Shown here piece after piece: positions 1-6,462 of a stretch of DNA of 23,181 bases. The notes beneath the pieces were generated by a model. It was given only the letters and a program-made list of their open reading frames with translations. It was not told the origin of the DNA and ran no database searches. Made by a program: the position numbers and the translations under genes. Position 1 is the first letter of the stretch; each line of letters begins with the position of its first letter. Location of the stretch: the NCBI RefSeq assembly GCF_003996855.1, contig NZ_NRQY01000003.1, positions 107,670-130,850 on the forward strand, read 5' to 3'. The DNA comes from Morganella morganii. Lineage in GTDB: Bacteria; Pseudomonadota; Gammaproteobacteria; Enterobacterales; Enterobacteriaceae.

Positions 1-637
1 AAGTTCCGGTAGGCTGCTTTGTATTTGCTAAATCAGTTACAGCTTTCTGGCTCATGACCTCTGTGGTTGACGTACCCACTGCCTGAACAACTGCATTTTT
101 GTCGAGCTTTAATCCGACTTCTGTTTTTGTAGCGTAATCACCCACTGGCTGTTTACCCGCCAGCCCGCTATTAAGTTCAGTCTTAGTTGCGTAATCACCT
201 TTCGGCTGCTTGCTGGCTATCTGAGCTAACAGGTCGTCAGTGTTAACAAGTTTCCATGATGCGCTGATATCGGACGCTGTATTAAAGTCGACTTTGTTGT
301 TATCAATCAGGCTCAGGTATTCTTTTTTCTCATCGTCTGACTGCAGGATTGCGCCCTTCGGATATCCGCCGATTGCTTCCGCGTACTCCGCTGAAAATTT
401 AAACCGTCCACCCTGAGAGAGATAAACGATATTCTCGGAGATCTGGTTAAAGATGCCGTTAAAATCCTGACCTTTTGGCGGCAAACCTCCTGCTGCAACA
501 GGAAGCATAGTTATCTGACCGAATCCCTGATCCCATGTTGCCTGGTTGCTTTCCATGCTGGTTTCGTAGTTTTCAGGGATGACATTTTTCTGCCCGTTCT
601 TTGCGAAAGGCTTCACTATTAATTTTGGGTTTTTCAT
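1..637 (-). CDS. Tail fibre protein, N-terminal part (truncated by window edge)
   Basis: An open frame begins with ATG at 637 and runs without a stop to base 1, giving 212 codons; the C-terminal receptor-binding part lies outside the window. Residues 1-15 or so (MKNPKLIVKPFAKNG) followed by NQATWDQGFGQITMLP and GGLPPKGQDFNGIFNQI are the N-terminus commonly seen in enterobacterial prophage tail fibres, the part expected to attach to the baseplate. From about residue 140 the protein becomes repetitive, with KQPKGDYATKTEL and KQPVGDYATKTEV 19 residues apart, typical of a fibrous trimeric shaft. It starts 7 bases after the stop of the DUF2612 gene, with only a weak TAGG ribosome site, so translation is probably coupled. 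It probably governs host recognition. The family is clear; the receptor specificity cannot be told. Confidence 0.85.
   Translation of the reverse strand, partial: MKNPKLIVKPFAKNGQKNVIPENYETSMESNQATWDQGFGQITMLPVAAGGLPPKGQDFNGIFNQISENIVYLSQGGRFKFSAEYAEAIGGYPKGAILQSDDEKKEYLSLIDNNKVDFNTASDISASWKLVNTDDLLAQIASKQPKGDYATKTELNSGLAGKQPVGDYATKTEVGLKLDKNAVVQAVGTSTTEVMSQKAVTDLANTKQPTGT
132..198 (-). repeat. Direct repeat in tail-fibre shaft (two units, 57-bp period)
   Basis: The 10-mer gcgtaatcac occurs at 132-141 and 189-198, exactly 57 bp (19 codons) apart, within longer similar stretches that encode GDYATKTE twice. A third partial unit, encoding KQPTGT, lies at the window edge. Such in-frame repeats can gain or lose units by recombination, changing fibre length. 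Confidence 0.6.
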
Positions 638-644
638 TTGGTAC

Positions 645-1277
645 CTATTTCATGAAAGGAGCCTGACTGAAAGGCTGGAATCCGGTTTTGTAGAACCCGA
701 AATATTCATTGACCGGCAATTCATTGATACTTATTTCAACACCACTCGGGCGAGGTAAAATGTTGTGGTTGTAGATAAGATTTTTCTCTAATTCTGATAA
801 CCGGTATTCAAATACATATCTCGCTGTCATGTGTCCGGTGATGAGGTAATACGCCCGGCCACGGGTAAATGAAGCCTTCAAAAATGAATTAATATTAGGG
901 GCTGTGGCGCATAATATATTCGCATACGCCTTCATCATGATGACCTCGCGATAGGTCTCATCATCCATCTGATAGGATGCCTGGCCGTTGATATCACCAA
1001 AAAACGGAGCCTGGTTGAATGGCAGATATTTCTCAGTCCCGTCGAACCCGAAATAATCAGCATCAGGATCAGGTATCGATATCCCGCGGCCAATGCCAAC
1101 AATCCGCCCCCAGATGTCCAGACCGAAACCCTGGGCCGTCAGAACGTTAACGGCCAGATTATAGAACTCATCCGCACTGTGCCTCGGGTCTATGGCTTCG
1201 TTGGATTTTTTAAGGATGGTGGTAATGGCGGGGGAGTTGGCATACTGACTGAGCAATGTTTCTCTGATGTCAATCAT
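645..1277 (-). CDS. DUF2612 family baseplate protein
   Basis: Protein of 210 residues with the DUF2612 pattern: an N-terminal helix-rich part (DPRHSADEFYNLAVNVLTAQGFGLDIWGRIVGIGR), then YFGFDG near residue 70, and FYKTGFQPFSQAPF at the C-terminus. In contractile-tailed phages this family follows the baseplate J gene and precedes the tail fibre, where it is thought to link baseplate wedge and fibre, a role like that of P2 gpI or Mu gp48. I chose ATG at 1277 over the GTG one codon upstream because AAGGA lies 7 bases before the ATG. The stop of the baseplate J gene overlaps this start in a TGATG. The family call is from recognition of sequence and position. Confidence 0.8.
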   Translation of the reverse strand: MIDIRETLLSQYANSPAITTILKKSNEAIDPRHSADEFYNLAVNVLTAQGFGLDIWGRIVGIGRGISIPDPDADYFGFDGTEKYLPFNQAPFFGDINGQASYQMDDETYREVIMMKAYANILCATAPNINSFLKASFTRGRAYYLITGHMTARYVFEYRLSELEKNLIYNHNILPRPSGVEISINELPVNEYFGFYKTGFQPFSQAPFMK

Positions 1278-2467
1278 CACTCTATCCTTATATCGTCCGG
1301 CGATAGCACAGGAAACTCATCAATACCGAAATCAACATAATTGCCAATCTGGCCGTCCTTCCTGCTCACCTGAACCGACAACAGCCTGTTGGCCGCAGAC
1401 TGAGCCACAGTGCAGATATAATCGCTGGCGATAAGCCGACGCGCTATCTGTCCTTTACCGCGCCCTGATTTGAATTCTTCCAGAATGGCTGATTTAACCG
1501 ACTCCTTCTCCTGATAGGTCAGCAGCAGCTTATCCTCAAAAGTCACCACAAACTCTACCGGGATATGCTCCGGCCTGATGAACTTAACCTTGTATGTCGG
1601 CGGCATGTACGGGAAGTTTTCTTTATCCTCATATGTCACTTCGGTGTTGCCGACAAATGAGCACCCGGAACCGGCTTTAGTCAGGATCATCTTTGCTATT
1701 TCATCGTCATCACCGCCGACGACAGAAACCGCGATTGAATTTCGGATGAGCGGGTAATTTGTTTTCCCCACCGTGACTGTCTCATCTGTCGGGTTATCAA
1801 TAACATAACAGTCAATAACATCTTTAATGTTGGACACTGCGCCGTACGTAGCCTGATTGGTATTTTTGCCGTTAATCGCCACAGATTGCTGTCTGCGGAA
1901 TTCAAACTCCTGGCGGGACTCTGCGTTGCGTCCGGGGATGGCTGCTTTTTCATTGGTCACCGAATCAACACCGGTAATGTTGCGGGTGATACGGTTGATT
2001 GTCCCTGCGGGAGCGTCATTACTTCCGGCATCGGCACAACTGGCATTAACAATCACAGTGCCGGTACTTTTTATGGTGTCATCCGCATTCGTGAACCATG
2101 TCCGCCCCTGCTCATCCTGCACTTCAAAACCGGCGGGAACCGTCATTCCGGACAGGCCGGTAAAGGTTAATTCAGCGACTGAGCGTGTCGCCTGCTTTCT
2201 CTGTAAAAAGTAGATATAGCCGATGGCGTCCTGCATGGTGCCGGATGCATAGCGCGGGTCGAAGCTGTTCAGTAACCCGATCATGAAGTTTCGTTCATCA
2301 GTGATAATGGCGGTCAGTGTGGTGACCAACTGCCCCTGCGGTGTATCTGCATCAGTGTTGATGTTGTCGCCAAAGCACCCACGCATAAGCTGCCACAGAC
2401 CAGCGGTGACTTCCTGTGTGGTGGGTGCCAGTATCCCTTTCGGGGTTATCTCAACCGGTGGGATCAT
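1277..2467 (-). CDS. Baseplate J-like wedge protein
   Basis: Protein of 396 residues matching the Baseplate_J family (P2 gpJ, Mu gp47, T4 gp6 relatives), which forms the baseplate wedge ring that holds the fibres and moves at contraction. Visible landmarks are the N-terminal region with TPQGQLVTTLTAIITDERN, the TFTGLSGMTVPAGFEVQDEQGRTWFT domain at about residues 102-127, and the NAESRQEFEFRRQQSVA stretch at about 180-196 that is typical of the family. Length is normal for the Mu-type branch. Start ATG overlaps the stop of the preceding gp25-like gene (ATGA), and its own stop overlaps the DUF2612 start, so the three are translationally coupled. Confidence 0.9.
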   Translation of the reverse strand: MIPPVEITPKGILAPTTQEVTAGLWQLMRGCFGDNINTDADTPQGQLVTTLTAIITDERNFMIGLLNSFDPRYASGTMQDAIGYIYFLQRKQATRSVAELTFTGLSGMTVPAGFEVQDEQGRTWFTNADDTIKSTGTVIVNASCADAGSNDAPAGTINRITRNITGVDSVTNEKAAIPGRNAESRQEFEFRRQQSVAINGKNTNQATYGAVSNIKDVIDCYVIDNPTDETVTVGKTNYPLIRNSIAVSVVGGDDDEIAKMILTKAGSGCSFVGNTEVTYEDKENFPYMPPTYKVKFIRPEHIPVEFVVTFEDKLLLTYQEKESVKSAILEEFKSGRGKGQIARRLIASDYICTVAQSAANRLLSVQVSRKDGQIGNYVDFGIDEFPVLSPDDIRIE

Positions 2468-2817
2468 AATTCTAATACCCCCTCTCTCCCGTTGGTGTCA
2501 GTGAATAAAATGCGGCCGCGCACAACCCTGTCATTTGCCGTGCTGAGTTCGACCTTTGCGGTAACCACTCCCGGCACCGAAAGAGCCGCGTCCTGAAGAT
2601 ACTGCCGGTACAGCGACAATGAGAACCGGTTGCGCCCTAATATTTCCTCAAGGTACGGAATGCCGTCCTCCTGCGCGTAGTACAGGTCTTTCATGAACAC
2701 CCGGCACTTGTTCGCGACGGACTGCGCTATCGCGTACTGCTCGGAAGCCACGGCAATATTCCCCGACACGTCGAGAGTTAAATCCCATGTGTCAGGGTGA
2801 ACAAAAAGTGTTTTCAT
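2464..2817 (-). CDS. gp25/W-like baseplate wedge protein
   Basis: Protein of 117 residues lying between the spike and baseplate J genes, exactly where P2 gpW, Mu gp46 or T4 gp25-type wedge proteins sit. The features fit that family: N-terminal WDLTLDVSGNIAVASEQYAIAQSV, a central DLYYAQEDGIPYLEEILG and a C-terminal VTAKVELSTANDRVVRGRILFTD strand-rich part. The family helps start sheath assembly on the baseplate. It begins one base after the spike gene stop and has only a weak ribosome site, so coupling is likely. The assignment rests on length, gene order and pattern recognition, without an alignment. Confidence 0.75.
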   Translation of the reverse strand: MKTLFVHPDTWDLTLDVSGNIAVASEQYAIAQSVANKCRVFMKDLYYAQEDGIPYLEEILGRNRFSLSLYRQYLQDAALSVPGVVTAKVELSTANDRVVRGRILFTDTNGREGVLEL

Positions 2818-2818
2818 A

Positions 2819-3514
2819 TTAAGCCTGCTGATTCGGTTTATTGGTGTCTGAACCCTGGCCGTTCTCGTGATGGGTGTGCCCGTTGTAAATAACGCGCATA
2901 GAGGCCATTGTCTGGCTGTTTCCTGATGCAGTGTTGTCGGTGATATCCAGAGCAGCCTGCACTGCTGCTGTGGTTCGTACAGGAGCGTCCAGCACTATTT
3001 CTGTGCCTTTCATTGTGATAACGCCGGTCGACACAACGTCAATTCCGCTTTCCAGAAAGTGAATGTATTGCGCCGGTGCTCCGTTCAGAATACCGCCGAT
3101 ATACAGACTGTCCGACCAGTCGAATTTTCTGTGACTGTCCGGCGCGGCTGGCTTTTTGGTGCGTTTCACTCTGGAGATATCGCGGGTACATACCAGGCAA
3201 ACTCCGATATCCCCGGGCTTCGGGTCAATAATCACCGCGTTTGCACCGCCCTGATACCGGAAGTAAGGCACGTTGTAGATAACCGCGTTCTCGTAAATAT
3301 TTCCGCCTGCATCCATCTGCAACACCATCGGCAGGATATCAACCATTCCGACCGTGCCAGTTCCGCCGCCTTTCACCTTCACGATTTTACAGATGGTTAC
3401 TGTTCCCATTTTCCCGATCAGGTTGTTGATTATCATCTCCTGAGACCGGACACCGCCCGCCAAATCCTGCGGCCAGAACGGAAGCTTGAGATTATCGTTT
3501 GACTGCGATTTCAT
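2819..3514 (-). CDS. Gp138-type membrane-puncturing spike protein
   Basis: Protein of 231 residues matching the Gp138_N spike family. The N-terminal half (about 35-120) is an OB-fold-like region with VTICKIVKVKGGG, VDILPMV and the PKPGDIGVCLVCTRDIS stretch. The middle (about 150-195) is repetitive beta-strand sequence suited to a trimeric helix. The C-terminus carries NGHTHHENG with His213 and His215. In P2 gpV and phi92 gp138 an HxH motif from three chains binds an iron ion at the needle tip, so the same is likely here. The role is to pierce the outer membrane when the sheath contracts. The start lies inside the end of the hub gene, with AGGGGG just upstream. Confidence 0.88.
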   Translation of the reverse strand: MKSQSNDNLKLPFWPQDLAGGVRSQEMIINNLIGKMGTVTICKIVKVKGGGTGTVGMVDILPMVLQMDAGGNIYENAVIYNVPYFRYQGGANAVIIDPKPGDIGVCLVCTRDISRVKRTKKPAAPDSHRKFDWSDSLYIGGILNGAPAQYIHFLESGIDVVSTGVITMKGTEIVLDAPVRTTAAVQAALDITDNTASGNSQTMASMRVIYNGHTHHENGQGSDTNKPNQQA

Positions 3515-4379
3515 CCTGCCCCCTTGGGTATGCTGAAACGTCCATGAACCACCGCCCGCCTTCTGTTTCTGTCTCCAGTGTTACGCGGACACCGTAGGTT
3601 ATCCAGTCGCCATTGCACCGCTCAACAATGCTGTCTTTGATGCGGACAAGGCCACCAAAGCGAATAATCGGATCGTAAAAACACTTGAACTGAACGCCTT
3701 CTTTTGTCGGTGTCGGGTAGCCAACTAAGCCAGAATCAGGGGAAACAACAGGAATTTTAAGTTTCCTTGGCTGTCCTTTTTTGGTGACGGCGATATTCCC
3801 CTGCTCAACATACAGATCTAGGTTTGCAGCCTCTGCCAGCCACTTTATTTTGCTGATGTCGGTATTGCAGAGATAAACGTTCTCAAGCGGCTGCTTAACT
3901 CCGTTGTCTTCCAGTGTGTAACCAATGCGCCTGCATACGTTCCCCATGATGTTTATGACATCGTGAGTGCCTTCATAGCTCTCAGCATCACTCGGTGTCA
4001 TGGCCTCAAGGACAGCAGTCTGAGCCTCGATAATCAGGGAAACATTGGGCGCTTCTGCATAATCAGGGTAGGCAAACGTTATACCCCCCTTGAATACGGT
4101 TATGAGGTCTTCACCCTGATCACCAGCTTCAACCATGACGCTGTCGCGCAGACCATCCAAATCCTTCCACCGAATCCGCAGTAATTTATTCATCGTCTCA
4201 GCAGGAAGGCCATAAACCCGCAGCCTGGCAGATGGTGCAGGCATCCCGTTACCGAAGTTAATTTCCGCACTGATACGCAGCCCGACAGCCTCCAGCTTGT
4301 TCTGGCTGTCTGATGTGAATGACTCATCTTTCCCGTTCAGGGTAAGAGTCAGCCTTATTACTTTCCGGTTAAATGCCAT
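3492..4379 (-). CDS. Baseplate hub protein (gp27/gp44-like)
   Basis: Protein of 295 residues that fits the phage baseplate hub family (analogues Mu gp44, P2 gpD, T4 gp27), which forms the trimeric platform between the tail tube and the spike. Visible features include RLRVYGLPAETMNKLLRI at about 52-69, a mid-protein DVINIMGNVCRRIGY segment and the ISKIKWLAEAANLDLYVEQGNIAV stretch at about 177-200 that is typical of hub domains. Its start overlaps the end of the plug gene by 11 bases and its end overlaps the spike gene, as expected for proteins built together. Assignment is by family resemblance and neighbours. Confidence 0.82.
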   Translation of the reverse strand: MAFNRKVIRLTLTLNGKDESFTSDSQNKLEAVGLRISAEINFGNGMPAPSARLRVYGLPAETMNKLLRIRWKDLDGLRDSVMVEAGDQGEDLITVFKGGITFAYPDYAEAPNVSLIIEAQTAVLEAMTPSDAESYEGTHDVINIMGNVCRRIGYTLEDNGVKQPLENVYLCNTDISKIKWLAEAANLDLYVEQGNIAVTKKGQPRKLKIPVVSPDSGLVGYPTPTKEGVQFKCFYDPIIRFGGLVRIKDSIVERCNGDWITYGVRVTLETETEGGRWFMDVSAYPRGQDEIAVKR

Positions 4380-4641
4380 CTATCCACACCATCCTGTATC
4401 GTGAGCCAAGGCCGGTATAAACTGGGTCTGTGTTACCCACCGTGTCCGCAAATATCAGCCACTGGCAGATGTAAGTCATATTCCGGCAGATGCGGTTGCA
4501 TGCCAGATATTCACCGTCTTTCACCACGGTAGCGAAAAGGTTATCGAGCCGGGATTCGAGTGTGATGTCGTAGGTGCTGCCGCCGAGAATGAATGAGAGT
4601 GATTGGTTCGGTGTCGGTGAAAGGGGGATTTCTGTTATCAC
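4369..4641 (-). CDS. Baseplate plug family protein
   Basis: Protein of 90 residues with the pattern of the small phage baseplate plug family: MITEIPLSPTPNQSLSFILGG, a YDITLESR strand, LACNRICRN and a C-terminal YTGLGSRYRMVWI. Such proteins sit in the baseplate hub of contractile phages, next to the hub gene as here. The start is a GTG at 4641, supported by GGAGG five bases upstream and by the TGATGTG overlap with the stop of the Dit-like gene. Exact structural role is inferred from family and location. Confidence 0.78.
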   Translation of the reverse strand: MITEIPLSPTPNQSLSFILGGSTYDITLESRLDNLFATVVKDGEYLACNRICRNMTYICQWLIFADTVGNTDPVYTGLGSRYRMVWIDGI

Positions 4642-4642
4642 A

Positions 4643-5392
4643 TCAGCCTCCGGTTATCTGGTTAACCATAAATTTTGTCTCTTCTCCGATGTTGCTGATT
4701 TCCCCCCAGGTATTTTTTATGCCCCGCCAAAGGATGGCACCACCATCAAATCCCTTTTTGAAATATGATTTATCCGGGTCATCCCAAATCTTCTCAAGTT
4801 CTGTTAGCGTTCCCTCCATCGAGCCAGATTCAGCCGCCTGAGTTTTATCACCCGCATCCTTTTTCTTGGCATCATCCGGATTTTTTACTTTTTCCTCGTC
4901 ATACTTAACGGTGACTTCGCGGATTTCTTCCAGATGCACGTTCACCTTAATCAGCGTTGCCCCGTCTCGGGCTTCACGTACCAGGTCGTAACCGGTTATA
5001 TTCGCCCATTTATAGACATACTCCGGCGTGATGACGATAAACTTCAGGGTGCTTTTGGCGAGGATTTCAAGCTGAGCCAGGAATGCGCCACGTTCCAGCG
5101 CACCGCCGCTGCCCTTACTTAGCTGCACAGTGGCTTTGAACGGGTCAGCAACTTTGTTGTAGCTGGCAAATGTGCCTTTCTCAATCGGAGCGCTTACGAC
5201 CCGGCTTGTGTTCTGGTACTGCAATGACAGGACGTTATCGGCCAGCAGAAGCGGAACGCCGTACTGATTGAATATCCCCCAATAGTTGCCGAATAGTTTA
5301 TTGATGAGTGTTGCACCGCCGAAGCTGATTCCGGCATCTAACGCAGCGTCTGGAATGCCCTTCCAGTTGGGGATTTCCGGTAGTCCGAACAT
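4643..5392 (-). CDS. Dit-like baseplate/tail protein
   Basis: Protein of 249 residues whose first 160 or so resemble the Dit-like N-terminal domain: GVPLLLADNVLSLQYQ, then KGTFASYNKVADPFKATVQLS, and KFIVITPEYVYKWANITGYDL followed by VNVHLEEIREV. Dit-like proteins form a ring joining the last tail tube ring to the hub. The C-terminal third is a charged linker (KNPDDAKKKDAGDK) and a hydrophilic tail. I chose ATG at 5392 and not the in-frame TTG at 5404, because the TTG itself begins the GGAG ribosome site of the ATG, six bases upstream of it. This is the first baseplate gene after the cargo genes and it follows two hairpins, so it may have its own promoter. Confidence 0.75.
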   Translation of the reverse strand: MFGLPEIPNWKGIPDAALDAGISFGGATLINKLFGNYWGIFNQYGVPLLLADNVLSLQYQNTSRVVSAPIEKGTFASYNKVADPFKATVQLSKGSGGALERGAFLAQLEILAKSTLKFIVITPEYVYKWANITGYDLVREARDGATLIKVNVHLEEIREVTVKYDEEKVKNPDDAKKKDAGDKTQAAESGSMEGTLTELEKIWDDPDKSYFKKGFDGGAILWRGIKNTWGEISNIGEETKFMVNQITGG

Positions 5393-5412
5393 GGTTTTCT
5401 CCAACGACGAAA

Positions 5413-5428
5413 CCCGCAGTTAAGCGGG
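5413..5428 (-). terminator. Hairpin just before the baseplate genes
   Basis: On the minus strand CCCGC and GCGGG pair around a six-base loop, followed by TTTCG. The uridine run is poor, so it would be a weak terminator or an RNA-processing or ribosome-access structure. It ends about 20 bases before the Dit-like start codon. Confidence 0.4.
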
Positions 5429-5443
5429 GATCAGTTTATGAGG

Positions 5444-5472
5444 TTATTACGTGGAAAGTGCTGTTAAATCAA
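5444..5472 (-). promoter_or_regulatory. Possible promoter for the baseplate genes
   Basis: Minus strand TTGATT (5472-5467), a 17-base spacer and TAATAA (5449-5444). The -35 box is fair and the -10 box is poor. The case rests mainly on position: it lies between a strong terminator at 5500-5520 and the baseplate genes, which otherwise depend on read-through. Confidence 0.3.
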
Positions 5473-5499
5473 TGGTAGCTCGGTGGATCAGCAGGCAAC

Positions 5500-5520
5500 A
5501 AAAAACCCGCCTGAGCGGGT
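5500..5520 (-). terminator. Rho-independent terminator after DUF4760-like gene
   Basis: On the minus strand ACCCGC pairs with GCGGGT around TCAG, followed by a run of T, starting directly after the stop codon of the gene ending at 5522. This is a textbook intrinsic terminator, yet it sits upstream of essential baseplate genes. Confidence 0.85.
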
Positions 5521-5521
5521 C

Positions 5522-6157
5522 TTAGTGTGGTTTATTAACTTCCAGAGGATCTCGCTTCCACCTATCAACCAACCACTCATATTCCTGATAATAGGTTTTA
5601 CTGCCATGCAGCTCTCTTAATGCTTTAATAAAAGGCTCGGCGACGTCATAATTTTTTATGGCTGTATTATATAGAACCTGCTTCAGCATTAGCTCATCAT
5701 AAATGCCATTTTTTATAGACACTGAGACCCTTTCAAAAAAATTAAGGTAATAACCTATTTTTCTCTTCTCAATTTTGTCTGCTTCTTTTTCTTCTTCAGT
5801 CTGACCTTCGCATGGATAGATATAAGCCCTGAATGACTTCCCTGATTCATTCCTCTCTCTTAATACATTGAGGCCATCTATAAACCCTTGGTCGTGGCGA
5901 CTTTCAAATAAAAATATCGAAGTTTGAGTTTTTTTAGCTGTATCCGCATGAGCCTGTTGAGCCAGTAATGCTGTTTGGGCATTGGCATTCAACGTTCTGG
6001 TTGTCGTCCTGATAGCAATAAATGCACCAACGACAACAGCTATTGCACTAACGCACTGGGCTATAACACCAGCATACTGCCAATATTCTCCAATAACTAC
6101 AGATGCCTCATTAGAAACAGCAGAGACCTTTTCAACGATGGACGCATCACCAGCCAC
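5522..6157 (-). CDS. DUF4760-like membrane protein, cargo (moron) gene
   Basis: Protein of 211 residues. One transmembrane helix is visible at about 28-49 (VIAQCVSAIAVVVGAFIAI), then a helical alanine-rich stretch (about 55-80) and a soluble domain with YYLNFFERVSVSIKNGIYDE at about 136-155, which resembles the DUF4760 family. The likely topology is a short N-terminal tail, one inner-membrane anchor and a cytoplasmic domain, though the orientation is not proven. The start is GTG at 6157, supported by GAGGGG six bases upstream. The gene interrupts the tail genes, is more AT-rich than they are, and has its own promoter, long leader and terminator. That is the profile of a lysogenic conversion gene; superinfection exclusion or phage defence is a guess. 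I do not know its function. Confidence 0.75.
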   Translation of the reverse strand: MAGDASIVEKVSAVSNEASVVIGEYWQYAGVIAQCVSAIAVVVGAFIAIRTTTRTLNANAQTALLAQQAHADTAKKTQTSIFLFESRHDQGFIDGLNVLRERNESGKSFRAYIYPCEGQTEEEKEADKIEKRKIGYYLNFFERVSVSIKNGIYDELMLKQVLYNTAIKNYDVAEPFIKALRELHGSKTYYQEYEWLVDRWKRDPLEVNKPH

Positions 6158-6179
6158 TACTTACCCCTCATATGACAAC

Positions 6180-6212
6180 GGAGCCTCTCGGCCCCGTCGA
6201 TGCAATTTGCAT
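6180..6212 (-). promoter_or_regulatory. Structured leader between short ORF and DUF4760-like gene
   Basis: In the minus-strand RNA GGGGCC pairs with GGCTCC around GAGA, a GNRA-type tetraloop (6180-6195). Next to it is the 13-base palindrome ATGCAA-A-TTGCAT (6200-6212). There is no T run, so these are not terminators. They lie between the stop of the 12-codon ORF and the SD of the main gene, where a hairpin could affect translation or RNA stability. Confidence 0.45.
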
Positions 6213-6220
6213 GGTTTAGT

Positions 6221-6259
6221 TTAGAAACCTTCAAACTCGTCACGAATGAATTTAATCAT
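6221..6259 (-). CDS. 12-codon leader ORF
   Basis: ATG at 6259 opens a frame of 12 codons, MIKFIRDEFEGF, ending in TAA at 6221. AGGAGG, a perfect SD core, lies four bases upstream, and it is a stronger ribosome site than that of the downstream protein gene. The ORF is in the leader of the DUF4760-like gene, 63 bases before its start codon. It could be a regulatory leader peptide, a tiny functional peptide, or chance. There is no run of one amino acid as in classical biosynthetic attenuators. Confidence 0.5.
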   Translation of the reverse strand: MIKFIRDEFEGF

Positions 6260-6269
6260 AATTCCTCCT

Positions 6270-6282
6270 AGCTACAGTAGCT
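6270..6282. promoter_or_regulatory. 13-bp palindrome upstream of leader ORF
   Basis: AGCTAC-A-GTAGCT is a perfect inverted repeat around one base, touching the AGGAGG ribosome site of the 12-codon ORF. The one-base centre is too small for an RNA loop, so a DNA-binding site is the likelier reading if it is functional. Confidence 0.35.
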
Positions 6283-6301
6283 TACAAGAGTGCATACGCA
6301 G

Positions 6302-6320
6302 GTGTTATAATGGATAACAC
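6302..6320 (-). promoter_or_regulatory. Inverted repeat in the leader
   Basis: GTGTTAT-AATGG-ATAACAC, a perfect 7-bp inverted repeat with a five-base loop, lies in the predicted transcript between the promoter and the 12-codon ORF. A further GATAAC follows. It could be an RNA hairpin or an operator. Confidence 0.4.
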
Positions 6321-6389
6321 GATAACAAGTTCGGACGTGCTTCTTGCACCAACACATCTCAACTATACTGCATTGCTCGAAAGCTTAGG

Positions 6390-6409
6390 GGATTACCTGC
6401 AAGTAATCC
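6390..6409. promoter_or_regulatory. 20-bp palindrome at predicted transcription start
   Basis: GGATTAC and GTAATCC form perfect 7-bp arms around a centre with a TGCA core; 18 of 20 positions are symmetric. It begins about where transcription from the promoter at 6418-6446 should start. It could be a repressor operator or a 5' stem-loop that stabilises the RNA. Confidence 0.55.
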
Positions 6410-6417
6410 TTGTATGT

Positions 6418-6446
6418 AATATAGTGATTTTGAACCCTGAGTACAA
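6418..6446 (-). promoter_or_regulatory. Sigma70-type promoter for DUF4760-like gene
   Basis: Minus strand TTGTAC (6446-6441), an exact 17-base spacer and TATATT (6423-6418). The predicted start is near 6411, giving a leader of about 250 bases before the GTG at 6157. A-tracts lie upstream and palindromes lie over the -35 box and at the start site. Confidence 0.6.
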
Positions 6447-6456
6447 CCTTGGTTGT
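6443..6456. promoter_or_regulatory. Perfect 14-bp palindrome over the -35 box
   Basis: ACAACCTTGGTTGT reads the same on both strands and overlaps four bases of the -35 hexamer of the promoter. A dimeric regulator binding here would block, or directly contact, RNA polymerase. Confidence 0.55.
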
Positions 6457-6462
6457 GTAATC

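Noticed and set aside
1857..2213. Plus-strand frames opposite the baseplate J gene
   Set aside because: Baseplate J is a clear family match on the minus strand; these overlapping frames have no ribosome site and no recognisable features.
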